Of a DNA stretch of 64,000 nucleotides, positions 41,746-50,370 are shown piece by piece. The position numbers and the translations under genes were made by a program. The notes under the pieces were generated by a model. The model was given only the letters and a program-made list of their open reading frames with translations, was not told where the DNA came from and did no database searches. This DNA comes from Gammaproteobacteria bacterium (GTDB lineage Bacteria; Pseudomonadota; Gammaproteobacteria; Burkholderiales; Gallionellaceae): contig JAHJNJ010000004.1 of NCBI GenBank assembly GCA_018820925.1, positions 1 through 64,000 on the forward strand, in the 5' to 3' direction. The number at the start of each line of letters is the position of its first letter. Positions within the stretch are counted from its first letter, which is position 1.

Positions 41746-42699
41746 TTAGAAACCGAACATGCCTCTCAGCTTCTTCATTCCTTCCTCCGCCTCGGAAGAG
41801 GGTGATTTTTTGGACTTGCGCGGCGCGGGTGTTTCCTCATCTTCGCCGATGTCGCGTTCATCGACCTTGCCGCTCATGCATTTTTTGAAGTCCTCGGCAC
41901 GCGTCTCGGCGGTGTAGCTGCGTCCCTCGCAGTCCTTGCGACGCTGTACTTCGCGATACTTCTTGGCTTCGGCAGGGCAGTGCGCCGAGAGATGGTTGTA
42001 GTTCTTGCCGTTGAGCGTCTTGCAGATTGACTTGGTTGTGGATGCCATGTTCAGCTTGCATTCCTTCACGATGGAGACGCCGCCAAGCTGGTTCTTCTCG
42101 CTCTGTATCAGCGCGCTGTAGGTTTCTGCATCGCTTTGGGCATCCTTCTTCACCGCTGCGCAGAACTGGCCGCGCTGGTCGGCGCAGGCGGCGCCGGGAC
42201 CCAGAATGAGAGTGGATGCATTGATCCATTGCGCGGTGTTCTCATACTGTGAGGTGTCGCACATCTGCGACTTGAGCTTCTTCACCTGTTCTTCCGTGTC
42301 GCAACTGCCGCCAAGCCGTTTGCCGCTGTACAACATGGTCATGTTCATGTCTTTGCCGGACATTTTCATTTTGCCCTCATAACCTTTGGCCGAGGTTGTT
42401 TGTTCGCCCATGCCGGTCATCACTTCACCGTCCTTGTCGCAACGTGCTTTCCAGGTGGTCTTGTTGCCGACGGTCTTGATGTCGGTCATCTTGCAGTCCT
42501 TGTCGCCGGAGGTTTTTTCGGGATTGTTCTCGCTGCCTTTGGCGATGCACACTTTCTGGGTGGTGGCTGGCATCGCGAACGGCATGCCGGGCATTTCCAT
42601 TTTGCTGGTAACTTCCCAGTATTCGCCGGGGGCGGCATGCGCTGCGCCACTCAAAAAACCGGTCAGCATGCCGAGGACTGCAATGAAGTATCTGTTCAT
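41746..42699 (-). CDS. DUF3617 family secreted protein, long form
   Basis: 317 residues with GGAGAAATC upstream of the ATG. Signal peptide FIAVLGMLTGFLSGAAHA, then the DUF3617 pattern: PGEYWEVTSKMEMPGMPFAMPATTQKVCIAKG, DCKMTDIKTVGNKTTWKARCDKDGEVMTG and YEGKMKMSGKDMNMTMLYSGKRLGGSC. The family's usual length is about 150-200; here a Cys-rich C-terminal extension (about 150-317) ends in a Lys/Glu-rich tail (RKSKKSPSSEAEEGMKKLRGMFGF). Function of the family is unknown; periplasmic. It is the first gene of a probable three-gene operon with the carboxypeptidase and membrane TPR protein. Confidence 0.88.
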   Translation of the reverse strand: MNRYFIAVLGMLTGFLSGAAHAAPGEYWEVTSKMEMPGMPFAMPATTQKVCIAKGSENNPEKTSGDKDCKMTDIKTVGNKTTWKARCDKDGEVMTGMGEQTTSAKGYEGKMKMSGKDMNMTMLYSGKRLGGSCDTEEQVKKLKSQMCDTSQYENTAQWINASTLILGPGAACADQRGQFCAAVKKDAQSDAETYSALIQSEKNQLGGVSIVKECKLNMASTTKSICKTLNGKNYNHLSAHCPAEAKKYREVQRRKDCEGRSYTAETRAEDFKKCMSGKVDERDIGEDEETPAPRKSKKSPSSEAEEGMKKLRGMFGF

Positions 42700-42860
42700 G
42701 ATTTCTCCACAAGTTGGTTGGGGTATTGAGTCTTGCCTGAGCTAACGCGATTCTTGGCTTTCCGGCACTTGACGTCAAGCGTCAGATTTCAGATTTGGGG
42801 GGCAGAGTTGGTGTGAGTAGCGGTGCCGGGCTATTGTTTATTACAAGCAGCCAGAAGCTG

Positions 42861-42913
42861 CTGATAACTGCCGGTGCTTGCCTGTTTGCGGAGCTGGCAC
42901 CGGCAGTTATCAG
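42861..42913 (-). terminator. Long hairpin just after the DUF481-like gene
   Basis: CTGATAACTGCCGGTG (42861-42876) pairs perfectly with CACCGGCAGTTATCAG (42898-42913), a 16-bp stem with a 21-nt loop, starting 2 bp from the stop codon. No U-tract follows on the minus strand, so Rho-independent termination is unproven; it may instead stabilise the 3' end. Confidence 0.5.
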
Positions 42914-42915
42914 TG

Positions 42916-43698
42916 TTAAAAGAACCAGCCGAATCCTACGGAAATCTGACTCAGTTGCTTCAGGGCATCGTGTTCCTTGTTGGCCGATGAGCGATTGTTG
43001 GTAACTGAGGGTATATTGTTTATGTCGAAATCATCGGTGGATGATATGTAGGCTGCAGGTTGCAACCCGACGTGGAAGTAATACCCCTTTGTTCCTTGCC
43101 AGCCAATTTCACCCAGCAGGAACACTCCGCTTGCCTTGGAAGTATATTGATACGGCGCGTAGGGGCTAGGGTTGTTATATTCGAATTTCGAGTCGGCATA
43201 TCCGCCCCCTGCGCCAATATAGAACCCGCTGTTTTCATCAAAAAAGTGGCGGTAGGTCGTCAATAGCATGTTTCTTTGAGTCTTGATTATTTCATCTCCG
43301 TTTACATTCGTTCGCGACATGGCATTCAAATCCAGTTGGGTGTGCCATTGAGAGGTGGTGCTCAAATTGCGGTCGTAGAAAAAGATGATCCCGGGCATTA
43401 ACGTGGCACCGAGCCCGAATCCCAGGCCGTCCTTTTGTTGCATGCGCCAGTCAGCGTTCGTTTTTATCGGGACTTCTTCTTTGATGGTTTCTTTGTTGGT
43501 TCGATCAAGCTTTGAGATATTTGCGCTTTCAATCGTCATTTCGCCGATGGCGGTGTCCATGACCACCGCGTCAGTTCCGACGCTCTTGATTTTGCCGGTG
43601 ATGGATGTGCCGTCTTTCAAGTAAATTGTTTCCGCACCTGCTGTGAAGGGAATTAGTGCCAGGAATGCGAGCAATAGATGGCGTGGTGAAAATTTCAT
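42916..43698 (-). CDS. Outer-membrane beta-barrel protein, possibly DUF481-like
   Basis: 260 residues. Signal peptide LLLAFLALIPFTAGA. Residues 22-80 resemble a small SH3-like unit (TIYLKDGTSITGKIKSVGTDAVVMDTAIGEMTIESANISKLDR), common ahead of DUF481 barrels. From about 95 onward strands alternate (GFGLGATLMPGIIFFYDRNLS, TQLDLNAMSR, GFYIGAGGGYADSKFEY, GVFLLGEIGW) and the protein ends ISVGFGWFF with a terminal Phe. Family assignment is tentative. Isolated gene with a 235-bp upstream gap that should carry its promoter. Confidence 0.75.
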   Translation of the reverse strand: MKFSPRHLLLAFLALIPFTAGAETIYLKDGTSITGKIKSVGTDAVVMDTAIGEMTIESANISKLDRTNKETIKEEVPIKTNADWRMQQKDGLGFGLGATLMPGIIFFYDRNLSTTSQWHTQLDLNAMSRTNVNGDEIIKTQRNMLLTTYRHFFDENSGFYIGAGGGYADSKFEYNNPSPYAPYQYTSKASGVFLLGEIGWQGTKGYYFHVGLQPAAYISSTDDFDINNIPSVTNNRSSANKEHDALKQLSQISVGFGWFF

Positions 43699-43933
43699 GG
43701 TTGGACCTTATGTTGGTTGCAAAGCCTGGTTCGCAGGACAGAGCGCATGCGAACCTCGAAAAAATACTGGTACAGCTTGGTATGTACTGACAAACAACAA
43801 ATCCTCACTACTCTTCCTCAAGTTTACCTTAAGTACGCAAATTCACAGATTGCTTTTTGTTGTGGCCGGGACGGATGTGCAAAAAACGCAAGCGGGGAAG
43901 CCCGCTGAGTTGTTTCAGTGTTGCCGGGCTTTG

Positions 43934-44434
43934 TCATGCCTTGCGTTTGAAGGAAGACTTAATGGAAGCGCCCAGCGTTTTGATGTGTAGCTTGACGCGC
44001 TGATACGCAGGCCAGTTATCCAGATAGGCGTGGATGCGGTTGCGGTAATACATCACGGCTTCATACAGGCGCGCGAACCACGCGAGTTGCATCAGCGCCG
44101 GTCGGGTGAGGTTGAAGATGCGCGAGAACAGTGCCATGCCGAGCAGTTTTGCGAGCAGGAAGATGCCGCTGCCGAGCAGCAGGTGACCGGTGGTGATAGC
44201 GTGCAGGCCGATGATTTTGGCGGGGATCAGGATGCTGCCGGGCAACAGGAAGGTGACAAATGCCCAGCGCGGGGGGAATGCAGCGATGCGATTTTCGATG
44301 GCGTGAACCAGACGCATTGCGCCCAGACTTGCCATCAGCGCGGCGGTCCAGTCCCAGATGGCTTCCTCGATCAGGAACACGAACGCGGCAAGCCAGGATA
44401 CCGGTTTAAGCAACAGGCGGATCAGTTTTTGCAA
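43934..44434 (-). CDS. Membrane protein of unknown function
   Basis: 166 residues. Two or three hydrophobic segments: about 10-30 (PVSWLAAFVFLIEEAIWDW), 55-75 (RWAFVTFLLPGSILIPAKIIGL) and 80-102 (TGHLLLGSGIFLLAKLLGMALF). An amphipathic, basic C-terminus follows (YYRNRIHAYLDNWPAYQRVKLHIKTLGASIKSSFKRKA). I do not recognise a named family, but the composition is that of a genuine inner-membrane protein. It is divergent from the lexA-like gene, whose promoter lies in the gap. Confidence 0.7.
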   Translation of the reverse strand: MQKLIRLLLKPVSWLAAFVFLIEEAIWDWTAALMASLGAMRLVHAIENRIAAFPPRWAFVTFLLPGSILIPAKIIGLHAITTGHLLLGSGIFLLAKLLGMALFSRIFNLTRPALMQLAWFARLYEAVMYYRNRIHAYLDNWPAYQRVKLHIKTLGASIKSSFKRKA

Positions 44435-44523
44435 GAATTTTTCCTCGAATGCCGCAGCATTCTAGCAAGGGAAGGGAAGAGAACAGGTTCCGATAGGGGC
44501 TGTTCCCCTTGGGGAATTATGTA

Positions 44524-44569
44524 TTGACATCAGAACGCTCGTTCTTTAGGATGCAAGAACGTTCGTTCT
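44524..44569 (+). promoter_or_regulatory. lexA promoter with two AGAAC-N4-GTTCT operators
   Basis: TTGACA at 44524-44529 and TAGGAT at 44547-44552 are separated by 17 bp, an almost ideal sigma-70 promoter. Two matching palindromes, AGAACGCTCGTTCT (44532-44545) and AGAACGTTCGTTCT (44556-44569), lie in the spacer and over the probable transcription start. Centre spacing is 24 bp. The positions are those expected for repression by the product of the next gene. The motif is unlike the enterobacterial CTGT-N8-ACAG box. Confidence 0.88.
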
Positions 44570-44583
44570 GTAGAGGTGACATC

Positions 44584-45180
44584 ATGTCCGATTCCGACCC
44601 CAGCGCCAGAGACGCCGAGTACCTGGCCAAGTTGCAGGATTACTACGCTTCCTGGAAAAGCATTCCTTCCTATGCCGCACTGTGCGATGTATTCGGTATC
44701 GCCTCCAAGTCCTGGGTCAAGGCCATTCTGGACCGGCTGGAGAAGGCCGGGTTTGTCGAGCGCACGCCGGACGGCATGTGGATTCCCAGCCGTCAGTTCT
44801 TCGCCCGTCCGCTGGCCGAGTCTGCCGTACAGGCGGGCATGCCGGTGGCGGTGAATGAGACACACGGCGATTATTTCATCATCGACGAGATGCTGATCGA
44901 CAAACCCTCCACGACCACCATGATTACGGTGAAGGGAGATTCCATGATCGACGCGGGCATCCATGAAGGCGATGTGGCGGTGGTGGAAAAACGTCATGCC
45001 GCCAATATCGGCGATATCGTGGTGGCTATCGTGGACAACGAGTTCACGCTGAAGACGCTGGACAAGGAGCGCGGCCAATATATTCTGCGTCCGGCCAATC
45101 CGGCCTATCCGGTGATACGGCCGCAGGGCTCGCTGGAGATATTTGGCGTATTGGTTGGCTTGATCCGCAAGTATAAGTAG
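44584..45180 (+). CDS. lexA: LexA-like self-cleaving SOS repressor
   Basis: 198 residues from ATG 44584, with AGAGGTGAC upstream. N-terminal winged-helix domain (about 20-75: SIPSYAALCDVFGIASKSWVKAILDRLEKAGFVERTPDGMWIP) and C-terminal S24 peptidase domain. The cleavage bond is Ala-Gly in VQAGMPVAV; the catalytic Ser is in VKGDSMIDAGIHEGD and the Lys in VDNEFTLKTLDK. RecA filament on damaged DNA should trigger self-cleavage and derepression. Recognition-helix sequence differs from E. coli LexA, in line with the different operator in its own promoter. The species may also carry a canonical LexA elsewhere. Confidence 0.93.
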   Translation: MSDSDPSARDAEYLAKLQDYYASWKSIPSYAALCDVFGIASKSWVKAILDRLEKAGFVERTPDGMWIPSRQFFARPLAESAVQAGMPVAVNETHGDYFIIDEMLIDKPSTTTMITVKGDSMIDAGIHEGDVAVVEKRHAANIGDIVVAIVDNEFTLKTLDKERGQYILRPANPAYPVIRPQGSLEIFGVLVGLIRKYK

Positions 45181-45183
45181 CCA

Positions 45184-45217
45184 ATGGGAGCGCCGACGAG
45201 GACGTCGGCGTTCCCAT
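45184..45217 (+). repeat. Palindromic hairpin after lexA
   Basis: ATGGGA-G-CGCCGACG, loop AGGA, then CGTCGGCG-T-TCCCAT: a 15-bp stem with one G-T pair, 3 bp after the stop. No T-tract. Looks like an extragenic palindrome (REP-like), possibly with a terminator role. Confidence 0.65.
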
Positions 45218-45338
45218 AAAACACGTCATACCCGCATTTGCAGGTTCAAGGGTGCAATGACACAGAGATATCGAAGAGCAACGGATATTTGAAATGTTTT
45301 GCTAAAATCTCCCTCCGTTCGCAATCGGCACTCTCACC

Positions 45339-46127
45339 ATGAATCCCACCCTCGTTTTCGACATCGAAACCATCCCCGACATTGCCGGGTTGCGCACGCT
45401 ATATGAGTTGGACAGCGCAGTAAGCGATGCCGAAGTGGCCGAGATGGCCTTCCAGATGCGCCGCCAGAAGACCGGCAGCGATTTCCTGCCGCATCATTTG
45501 CAGCGCGTCGCCGCGATCTCCTGTGTGCTGCGCGAGGGCGACAATTTCAAGGTGTGGACGCTGGGGGAGATGGACGAGGATGAAGGCAGCATGATCAGGC
45601 GCTTCTTTGACGGCATCGAAAAATACACCCCGCAAATCGTTTCGTGGAACGGTAGCGGTTTCGACTTGCCCGTGCTGCACTATCGCGGTCTGATCCATGG
45701 TATCCAGGCACCGCGTTACTGGGATCAGGGCGAGGACGACAAGGACTTCAAGTGGAACAACTACATCAGCCGCTATCATTCGCGTCACCTCGACCTGATG
45801 GACTTGCTGGCGATGTACACCGGCCGCGCCAATGCGCCGCTGGACGAGCTGGCGAAGCTGATCGGTTTTCCCGGCAAGCTGGGCATGGACGGCAGCAAGG
45901 TGTGGGAGGCTTACCAGCAGGGCAAGCTGGCGGAGATTCGCAACTATTGCGAGACCGACGTGGTGAACACCTGGCTGGTGTTCGCGCGCTTCCAACTGAT
46001 GCGCGGGCAGTTTACCCAGGCGCGTTATGAAAAAGAACTTGAGCTGGTGCGCAACACTTTGAAAAAATCCGATGAGATGCACTGGAAAGAATTTCTGGCG
46101 CAATGGCCAGGGAAGAAATCTGCATGA
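45339..46127 (+). CDS. Predicted 3'-5' exonuclease, PolB-like DEDDy family
   Basis: 262 residues. Exo motifs of the DNA polymerase B proofreading domain are visible: FDIETIPD (ExoI, Asp and Glu), [12 protein letters not shown] (ExoII) and [10 protein letters not shown] (ExoIII, Tyr/Asp near 205). The family is annotated as predicted 3'-5' exonuclease related to PolB. It lies downstream of lexA in the same direction; an extended -10 (TG-C-TAAAAT, ending 45308) about 30 bp before the ATG suggests its own promoter, and no LexA box is seen there. Stop and next start overlap as ATGA. Confidence 0.92.
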   Translation: MNPTLVFDIETIPDIAGLRTLYELDSAVSDAEVAEMAFQMRRQKTGSDFLPHHLQRVAAISCVLREGDNFKVWTLGEMDEDEGSMIRRFFDGIEKYTPQIVSWNGSGFDLPVLHYRGLIHGIQAPRYWDQGEDDKDFKWNNYISRYHSRHLDLMDLLAMYTGRANAPLDELAKLIGFPGKLGMDGSKVWEAYQQGKLAEIRNYCETDVVNTWLVFARFQLMRGQFTQARYEKELELVRNTLKKSDEMHWKEFLAQWPGKKSA

Positions 46128-47425
46128 ATCCTGTAATAGTTGAGTCGCTCGACCACGAAGGTCGCGGCATCGCGCATGCTGATGGCAAGGTGATATTCAT
46201 CGAGGGCGCGCTGACCGGCGAACGCGTGACCTATTCCTCGTATCGCAAGAAGAACAACTACGAGCAGGCCAAGGTCGAGCACATCCTGAAAACTTCGTTC
46301 ATGCGCGTGCAACCCAAGTGCCCGGTCTTCGGCGTGTGCGGTGGCTGCTCCATGCAGCATCTGGATCCGCGTGCGCAAGTTGCGGTCAAGCAGCGCGTGC
46401 TGGAGGACAATCTGCAGCGCATCGGCAAGGTCAAACCCGAAGTCATGCTGCCGCCGATCTACGGTATGCCCTGGGCTTATCGCCAGCGGGCGCGCTTGTC
46501 GGTGCGCCATGTGCTGAAGAAGAACAAGACGCTGGTCGGCTTCCGTGAGCAGAACGGCAAGTACGTGGCCGACATGCAGCACTGTGAAATCCTCACGCCC
46601 AAGATCGCCGCGTTGCTGCCGCTGCTGGGCGAGCTGAACGAGAAATTCACCGTGCGCGACATTCTTCCGCAAATCGAAGTGGCGGTTGGCGAGCATGTGG
46701 ACGTGCTGGTGCTGCGCATTCTGGCCGCGCTCACGCCGTCGGATGAAGCGCTGCTCAGGGAATTCGCCGACAAGCATCAGGTGCAGTTCTGGACTCAGAC
46801 CAAAGGGCCGGAAACCGTCGTTCCGTTTTATCCGTTGGACGCACCACACTTGAGCTACAGCCTGCCGGAATTCGGCATCACCATGCCGTTCGCACCGACC
46901 GAATTTACCCAGGTGAATAGCGACATGAACCGCCTGATGGTGAGCCGCGCCATGCGCCTGCTTGATCCGCAAGATGGCGAGCGCATCGCCGATTTCTTCT
47001 GCGGGCTGGGCAACTTTACGCTGCCCATCGCGCGTAGCGGTGCACGAGTGCTGGGGGTGGAAGGCAGCGATGCGCTGGTGCGGCGGGCACGACAGAACGC
47101 AGAGTACAACGGTCTTTCCGGCAATACGGAATTTCAGATGATGAACTTGTTCGAGATGGATGAGGCTACCTTGGCCAAATCGGGCCGCTTCGACAAATGG
47201 CTGGTCGATCCGCCGCGCGACGGTGCTATTGATCTGATGAAGTCCATCAGCGACGCTATCGCGCCGAAGCGCATTGTTTACGTGAGTTGCAGCCCCTCTA
47301 CGCTGGCACGCGATGCCGAAGTGCTGGTGCATGTGAAGGGTTACGCGCTGAAAGCGGCGGGCGTGATGAATATGTTTCCGCAGACTTCGCATGTGGAGTC
47401 GATCGCGGTGTTTGAAAAAGAGTAA
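46124..47425 (+). CDS. rlmD: 23S rRNA (uracil1939-C5)-methyltransferase
   Basis: 433 residues from ATG 46124, which overlaps the previous stop and has GGGAAG upstream; ATG 46103 is inside the exonuclease. TRAM domain about 1-60 ([30 protein letters not shown]). Iron-sulfur cysteines: [10 protein letters not shown] near 66-75, and CEIL near 155. SAM-dependent methyltransferase core from about 285 ([26 protein letters not shown]), with the catalytic Cys in [12 protein letters not shown] near 389. It methylates U1939 of 23S rRNA. All cluster ligands and the catalytic residue are present. Confidence 0.95.
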   Translation: MNPVIVESLDHEGRGIAHADGKVIFIEGALTGERVTYSSYRKKNNYEQAKVEHILKTSFMRVQPKCPVFGVCGGCSMQHLDPRAQVAVKQRVLEDNLQRIGKVKPEVMLPPIYGMPWAYRQRARLSVRHVLKKNKTLVGFREQNGKYVADMQHCEILTPKIAALLPLLGELNEKFTVRDILPQIEVAVGEHVDVLVLRILAALTPSDEALLREFADKHQVQFWTQTKGPETVVPFYPLDAPHLSYSLPEFGITMPFAPTEFTQVNSDMNRLMVSRAMRLLDPQDGERIADFFCGLGNFTLPIARSGARVLGVEGSDALVRRARQNAEYNGLSGNTEFQMMNLFEMDEATLAKSGRFDKWLVDPPRDGAIDLMKSISDAIAPKRIVYVSCSPSTLARDAEVLVHVKGYALKAAGVMNMFPQTSHVESIAVFEKE

Positions 47426-47437
47426 GAAGAGGTGAGC

Positions 47438-47899
47438 ATGGAAATCAACCCCATCGGAATCATTCATTCCCCTTTTGCCGCAAAGGAAACGTGTCCGATT
47501 CAGCCGCTGTATGCTTCCGGGGCGGTTGGTCGCGTGGAAGTCTTTGATGAATTTGCAGCGGGACTGAAAGATATCGAGGGTTTCTCGCACATTTATCTGC
47601 TATATCAACTGGATCGGGCCGGCAAGGTCGAACTGGTGCGAGCCCCCTTTCTGGACGATACGCCGCACGGCATCTATGCAACGAGGCATCCGTGTCGCCC
47701 GAACGGCATCGGCATGTCCATCGTGAAATTGATCAAACGTGAAAACAATATACTTACAATTGAAGGTATTGACGTGCTGGATCAGACGCCGCTGATCGAT
47801 ATCAAACCTTATGTTCCGAAATTCGACTGTTTCGAAGCGGCATCGGAAGGGTGGTTTGCCGGGAAGCAGTGGAGCTCCAAGCCTGCCGGCAAAGAGTGA
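47438..47899 (+). CDS. trmO: tRNA (N6-threonylcarbamoyl-A37)-N6-methyltransferase, TrmO/TsaA family
   Basis: 153 residues from ATG 47438 (AAGAGGTGAG upstream); GTG 47432 is possible. TrmO pattern: INPIGIIHSPFAAKETCPIQPLYA, VEVFDEFAAGLKDIEGFSHIYLLYQLD, APFLDDTPHGIYATRHPCRPNGIGMSIVKL and DVLDQTPLIDIKPYVPKFD. It is the single-domain beta-barrel SAM enzyme that methylates t6A at position 37 of tRNA-Thr. It follows rlmD closely, a pairing of two RNA-modification genes. Confidence 0.92.
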   Translation: MEINPIGIIHSPFAAKETCPIQPLYASGAVGRVEVFDEFAAGLKDIEGFSHIYLLYQLDRAGKVELVRAPFLDDTPHGIYATRHPCRPNGIGMSIVKLIKRENNILTIEGIDVLDQTPLIDIKPYVPKFDCFEAASEGWFAGKQWSSKPAGKE

Positions 47900-47931
47900 G
47901 TTTGAAGTTTAAGCCAATAGAAAGATATCAA

Positions 47932-48396
47932 ATGAAACACTTTAACGATCTGCTTGCCGAAGCACTCACGCGTGTGAAAGAGATCATGCCGTGGGATTTG
48001 AGCCGGGCACTCGCCGCAGGCAGCAAACCCATCCTGCTCGACGTGCGCGAACCGGCGGAGTTCGACCTGCTGCGCATTCCCGGTTCGATCAACGTGCCGC
48101 GCGGAATTCTGGAGCAATCCTGCGAGTGGGATTACGACGAAACCGTGCCCGAACTGGCGGCCGGTCGCGAGCAGGAGATCGTGGTCGTCTGCCGTTCCGG
48201 CAATCGTTCTGTGCTGGCTGCCGATATCATGTTGCAAATGGGTTTCACCAATGTGGTCTCGCTCAAGACCGGCGTGCGCGGCTGGAGCGATTACGAGCAG
48301 GCGATGACGAATGCGAACGGTGACGAACTGGATGCGGATGACGGGGATGTGCTGCTGGCGCCGCATGTGCGACCGGATCAGCGCAAGCCGAAATAA
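47932..48396 (+). CDS. Rhodanese-domain protein
   Basis: 154 residues from ATG 47932; no strong ribosome site. One rhodanese domain (about 17-115): ALAAGSKPILLDVREPAEFDLLRIPGSINVPRGILE, active-site loop CRSGNRS with Cys near 89, then MGFTNVVSLKTGVRGWSDYEQA. The C-terminal 35 residues are acidic then basic and look disordered. Single-domain rhodaneses transfer sulfane sulfur from thiosulfate or persulfides. Followed by a bidirectional terminator. Confidence 0.93.
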   Translation: MKHFNDLLAEALTRVKEIMPWDLSRALAAGSKPILLDVREPAEFDLLRIPGSINVPRGILEQSCEWDYDETVPELAAGREQEIVVVCRSGNRSVLAADIMLQMGFTNVVSLKTGVRGWSDYEQAMTNANGDELDADDGDVLLAPHVRPDQRKPK

Positions 48397-48414
48397 GGCA
48401 GATTGCCGGGAAAT

Positions 48415-48442
48415 AAAAAAGCGGCCAAACGGCCGCTTTTTT
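48415..48442. terminator. Bidirectional intrinsic terminator
   Basis: Six A, GCGGCC-AAAC-GGCCGC, six T. Serves the rhodanese gene (+) and the convergent Bax-inhibitor-like gene (-), whose stop is about 18 bp away. Confidence 0.92.
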
Positions 48443-48459
48443 GTTGATGCAAGTTGCGA

Positions 48460-49149
48460 TCAATCGCGTTCGCCGCTGAACGCCATCAGCAGGTTCAACA
48501 GATGGATGAACAGGTTGTAGATGTCCAGATAGAGCGACAGTGTAGCCATGACGTAGTTGGTCTCTCCGCCATTCACGATCCGGCTCACGTCGAACAGGAT
48601 GTAGGCCGAGAAAATCATCACCGCGATGGCGGAGATGGTCAGCGACAGGGCGGGAATCTGGAAAAAGAGATTGGCGAGGGATGCGACGATCAGCATGATC
48701 AACCCGATGAACAGGAATTTGCCCATGAAGCTGAAATCTTTCTTGGTCACGGTGGCGATGGTGGCCAGCGAGAAAAAGATGATGCCGGTGCCGCCAGCCG
48801 CCAGGCCGATCAACTGCGCGCCGTTTCTCAGGTGCAGGGCGACTTGCAGGATGGGACCGAGGAACACGCCTGCCACGAAAGTGAAGCCGAGCAGGGCGAC
48901 GATGCCCCATACGCTGTTGCGCAGTGCGGTGACGCCGAACAGCATGCCCATCATGATGCCGAACATGAGCAGCGACGACATGATCGGGTTCTGTGCCATG
49001 AAGGCGAGATTGATCGAGGTACCGATGAAGGCGCCAAAGATGGTCGGGATCATGGTCAAGCCGAGCATCATGTAAGTGTTGCGCAGGACTTTGTTGCGCT
49101 CGACGGCCAGCGCCGGGGTTTGTGTTGCGGATGTGGTTTCGTATTGCAT
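48460..49149 (-). CDS. Bax inhibitor-1/YccA family membrane protein
   Basis: 229 residues with GGAGGAAACC before the ATG. Seven transmembrane helices, with BI-1 features: NKVLRNTYMMLGLTMIPTIFGAFIG, SVWGIVALLGFTFVAGVFLGPIL, and the C-terminal ILFDVSRIVNGGETNYVMATLSLYLDIYNLFIHLLNLL, carrying the Asp pair associated with pH-dependent calcium leak in BsYetJ. In bacteria the family (YccA, YbhL) modulates FtsH proteolysis or ion leakage. Monocistronic. Confidence 0.95.
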   Translation of the reverse strand: MQYETTSATQTPALAVERNKVLRNTYMMLGLTMIPTIFGAFIGTSINLAFMAQNPIMSSLLMFGIMMGMLFGVTALRNSVWGIVALLGFTFVAGVFLGPILQVALHLRNGAQLIGLAAGGTGIIFFSLATIATVTKKDFSFMGKFLFIGLIMLIVASLANLFFQIPALSLTISAIAVMIFSAYILFDVSRIVNGGETNYVMATLSLYLDIYNLFIHLLNLLMAFSGERD

Positions 49150-49343
49150 GGTTTCCTCCAGTAAATCGGTTTTGGTTCAACAACGCCAATGAGACTACAG
49201 AACCTGTGTAAAAGTTGCAACCATGCCCGTTGGGTGCAGGGGGTATTTCAGGTATCATGCGCGGCATTGTGTGCGGGCAGTTTGCGGTGTGAGGGAACTT
49301 TCGAGTGAAATCAGAGCCGTAGGTCGGCACCTTGTAGGACTTT

Positions 49344-49433
49344 GGAGGTGTGGCAGAGCGGTTGAATGCACCAGTCTTGAAAACTGGCAACGATGCGAGT
49401 CGTTCGTGAGTTCGAATCTCACCGCCTCCGCCA
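49344..49433 (+). tRNA. tRNA-Ser (anticodon TGA)
   Basis: 90 nt including an encoded CCA end. Acceptor GGAGGTG pairs with CGCCTCC; anticodon arm CCAGT-CTTGAAA-ACTGG shows TGA at 49378-49380. A long variable arm (class II) and T loop TTCGAAT complete the cloverleaf. Typical of tRNA-Ser reading UCA. Confidence 0.97.
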
Positions 49434-49470
49434 AATTCGAATCATCATGCAAACGTCAGGAGTGAAAACT

Positions 49471-50037
49471 ATGTTGCGTAAAATCCTTGCAATCTCATTG
49501 ATATCGGTGACCTCTGTCGCTGCGGCAGATACGTTGGACATTGGACTGAGCAACACGACCGCCCAGTTCAAGTATGGCGTTCCCAGTTCTCTCGCCGGGA
49601 AATCGGAGATCTATGCCGAATTGATGTACAACGACGCGAACAGCATCATCGGCGGAATGGGGCTGTTGGTGGCGAATGACGAGGTCCAGGTGCCCGGCCT
49701 GACTATCGGTATCGGTGCAAAAGCCGTTGCGGCTTCCGTCAAATGGTCGCCCAGCAGGAAAACGGCATCGGCGGTCGCATTGGGTGCGCAAGTCCGTTAC
49801 GAATTGCCGGTTGAACGCCGTATCGCGTTCTCGGGTGAGTTGTATTTTGCCCCCCAGATCATCACGTTCGGCGATGCAGACCGTTATCAGCAATATGGCG
49901 CACGCGCCGAGTTTTCCATTTCCCCGCAGATGCAAGTCTATGCAGGCTATCGCAAGACTCTGTTCAAGCTGAAAAATTCGAACGGAGATGCAGTGTTGAT
50001 CAACGGCCCGCACCTCGGAGTACAGCTCTCGTTCTGA
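49471..50037 (+). CDS. YfaZ-like outer-membrane protein
   Basis: 188 residues from ATG 49471 with AGGAG at 49458-49462. Signal peptide ILAISLISVTSVAAA. Barrel-like alternation: TLDIGLSNTTAQFKYGV, SEIYAELMYNDANSIIGGMGLLV, YFAPQIITFGDADRYQQYGARAEF, ending HLGVQLSF with a terminal Phe. This pattern matches the YfaZ family of small outer-membrane proteins. The ribosome site and close following gene suggest a two-gene transcript with the coiled-coil protein. Confidence 0.85.
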   Translation: MLRKILAISLISVTSVAAADTLDIGLSNTTAQFKYGVPSSLAGKSEIYAELMYNDANSIIGGMGLLVANDEVQVPGLTIGIGAKAVAASVKWSPSRKTASAVALGAQVRYELPVERRIAFSGELYFAPQIITFGDADRYQQYGARAEFSISPQMQVYAGYRKTLFKLKNSNGDAVLINGPHLGVQLSF

Positions 50038-50053
50038 TATCCGGGTTGGCGCC

Positions 50054-50353
50054 ATGCTGAAACTCGGTCTGGTTCTCGTGTTGCTTTCGACGACATCCCT
50101 GGCGCAAGCCAGGGATGTCTCGGCATTGCAAGTCGGTGTGGAATATGCACGGGAGAATCTGGATAAAGCCGAGGCGGAACACAACGCCAACCAACAGCGC
50201 GTATCCGAATCCGAGAAGCGTCTGGCGCAGGCGCAGAAGACTTTGACCGAAGACAGGCAAAAAGCTGCGGCTTCGAAAAAGAATCTGGAAGCGTCCCGGA
50301 TGAAATATGAAAAAGCGCAGCAGTTGCTCGATCAAGCCTGGAAACAACCGTAG
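50054..50353 (+). CDS. Small secreted coiled-coil protein, unknown function
   Basis: 99 residues. Signal peptide LVLVLLSTTSLAQA, then one continuous heptad helix (VGVEYARENLDKAEAEHNANQQRVSESEKRLAQAQKTLTEDRQKAAASKKNLEASRMKYEKAQQLLDQAW). Periplasmic. It begins 16 bp after the YfaZ-like gene, so the two are probably cotranscribed. No named family recognised. Confidence 0.75.
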   Translation: MLKLGLVLVLLSTTSLAQARDVSALQVGVEYARENLDKAEAEHNANQQRVSESEKRLAQAQKTLTEDRQKAAASKKNLEASRMKYEKAQQLLDQAWKQP

Positions 50354-50370
50354 TTCCATATTGCATTCGC

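Noticed and set aside
42861-42913. Intrinsic terminator with certainty.
   Set aside because: Stem is excellent but no U-tract follows on the transcribed strand; kept only at low confidence.
45339-46127. Exonuclease gene as a LexA target.
   Set aside because: No AGAAC-N4-GTTCT box in its upstream region, which has its own extended -10.
49344-49433. tRNA-Ser as an integration site for a mobile element.
   Set aside because: No integrase, no repeat of the tRNA 3' end, and housekeeping genes on both sides.
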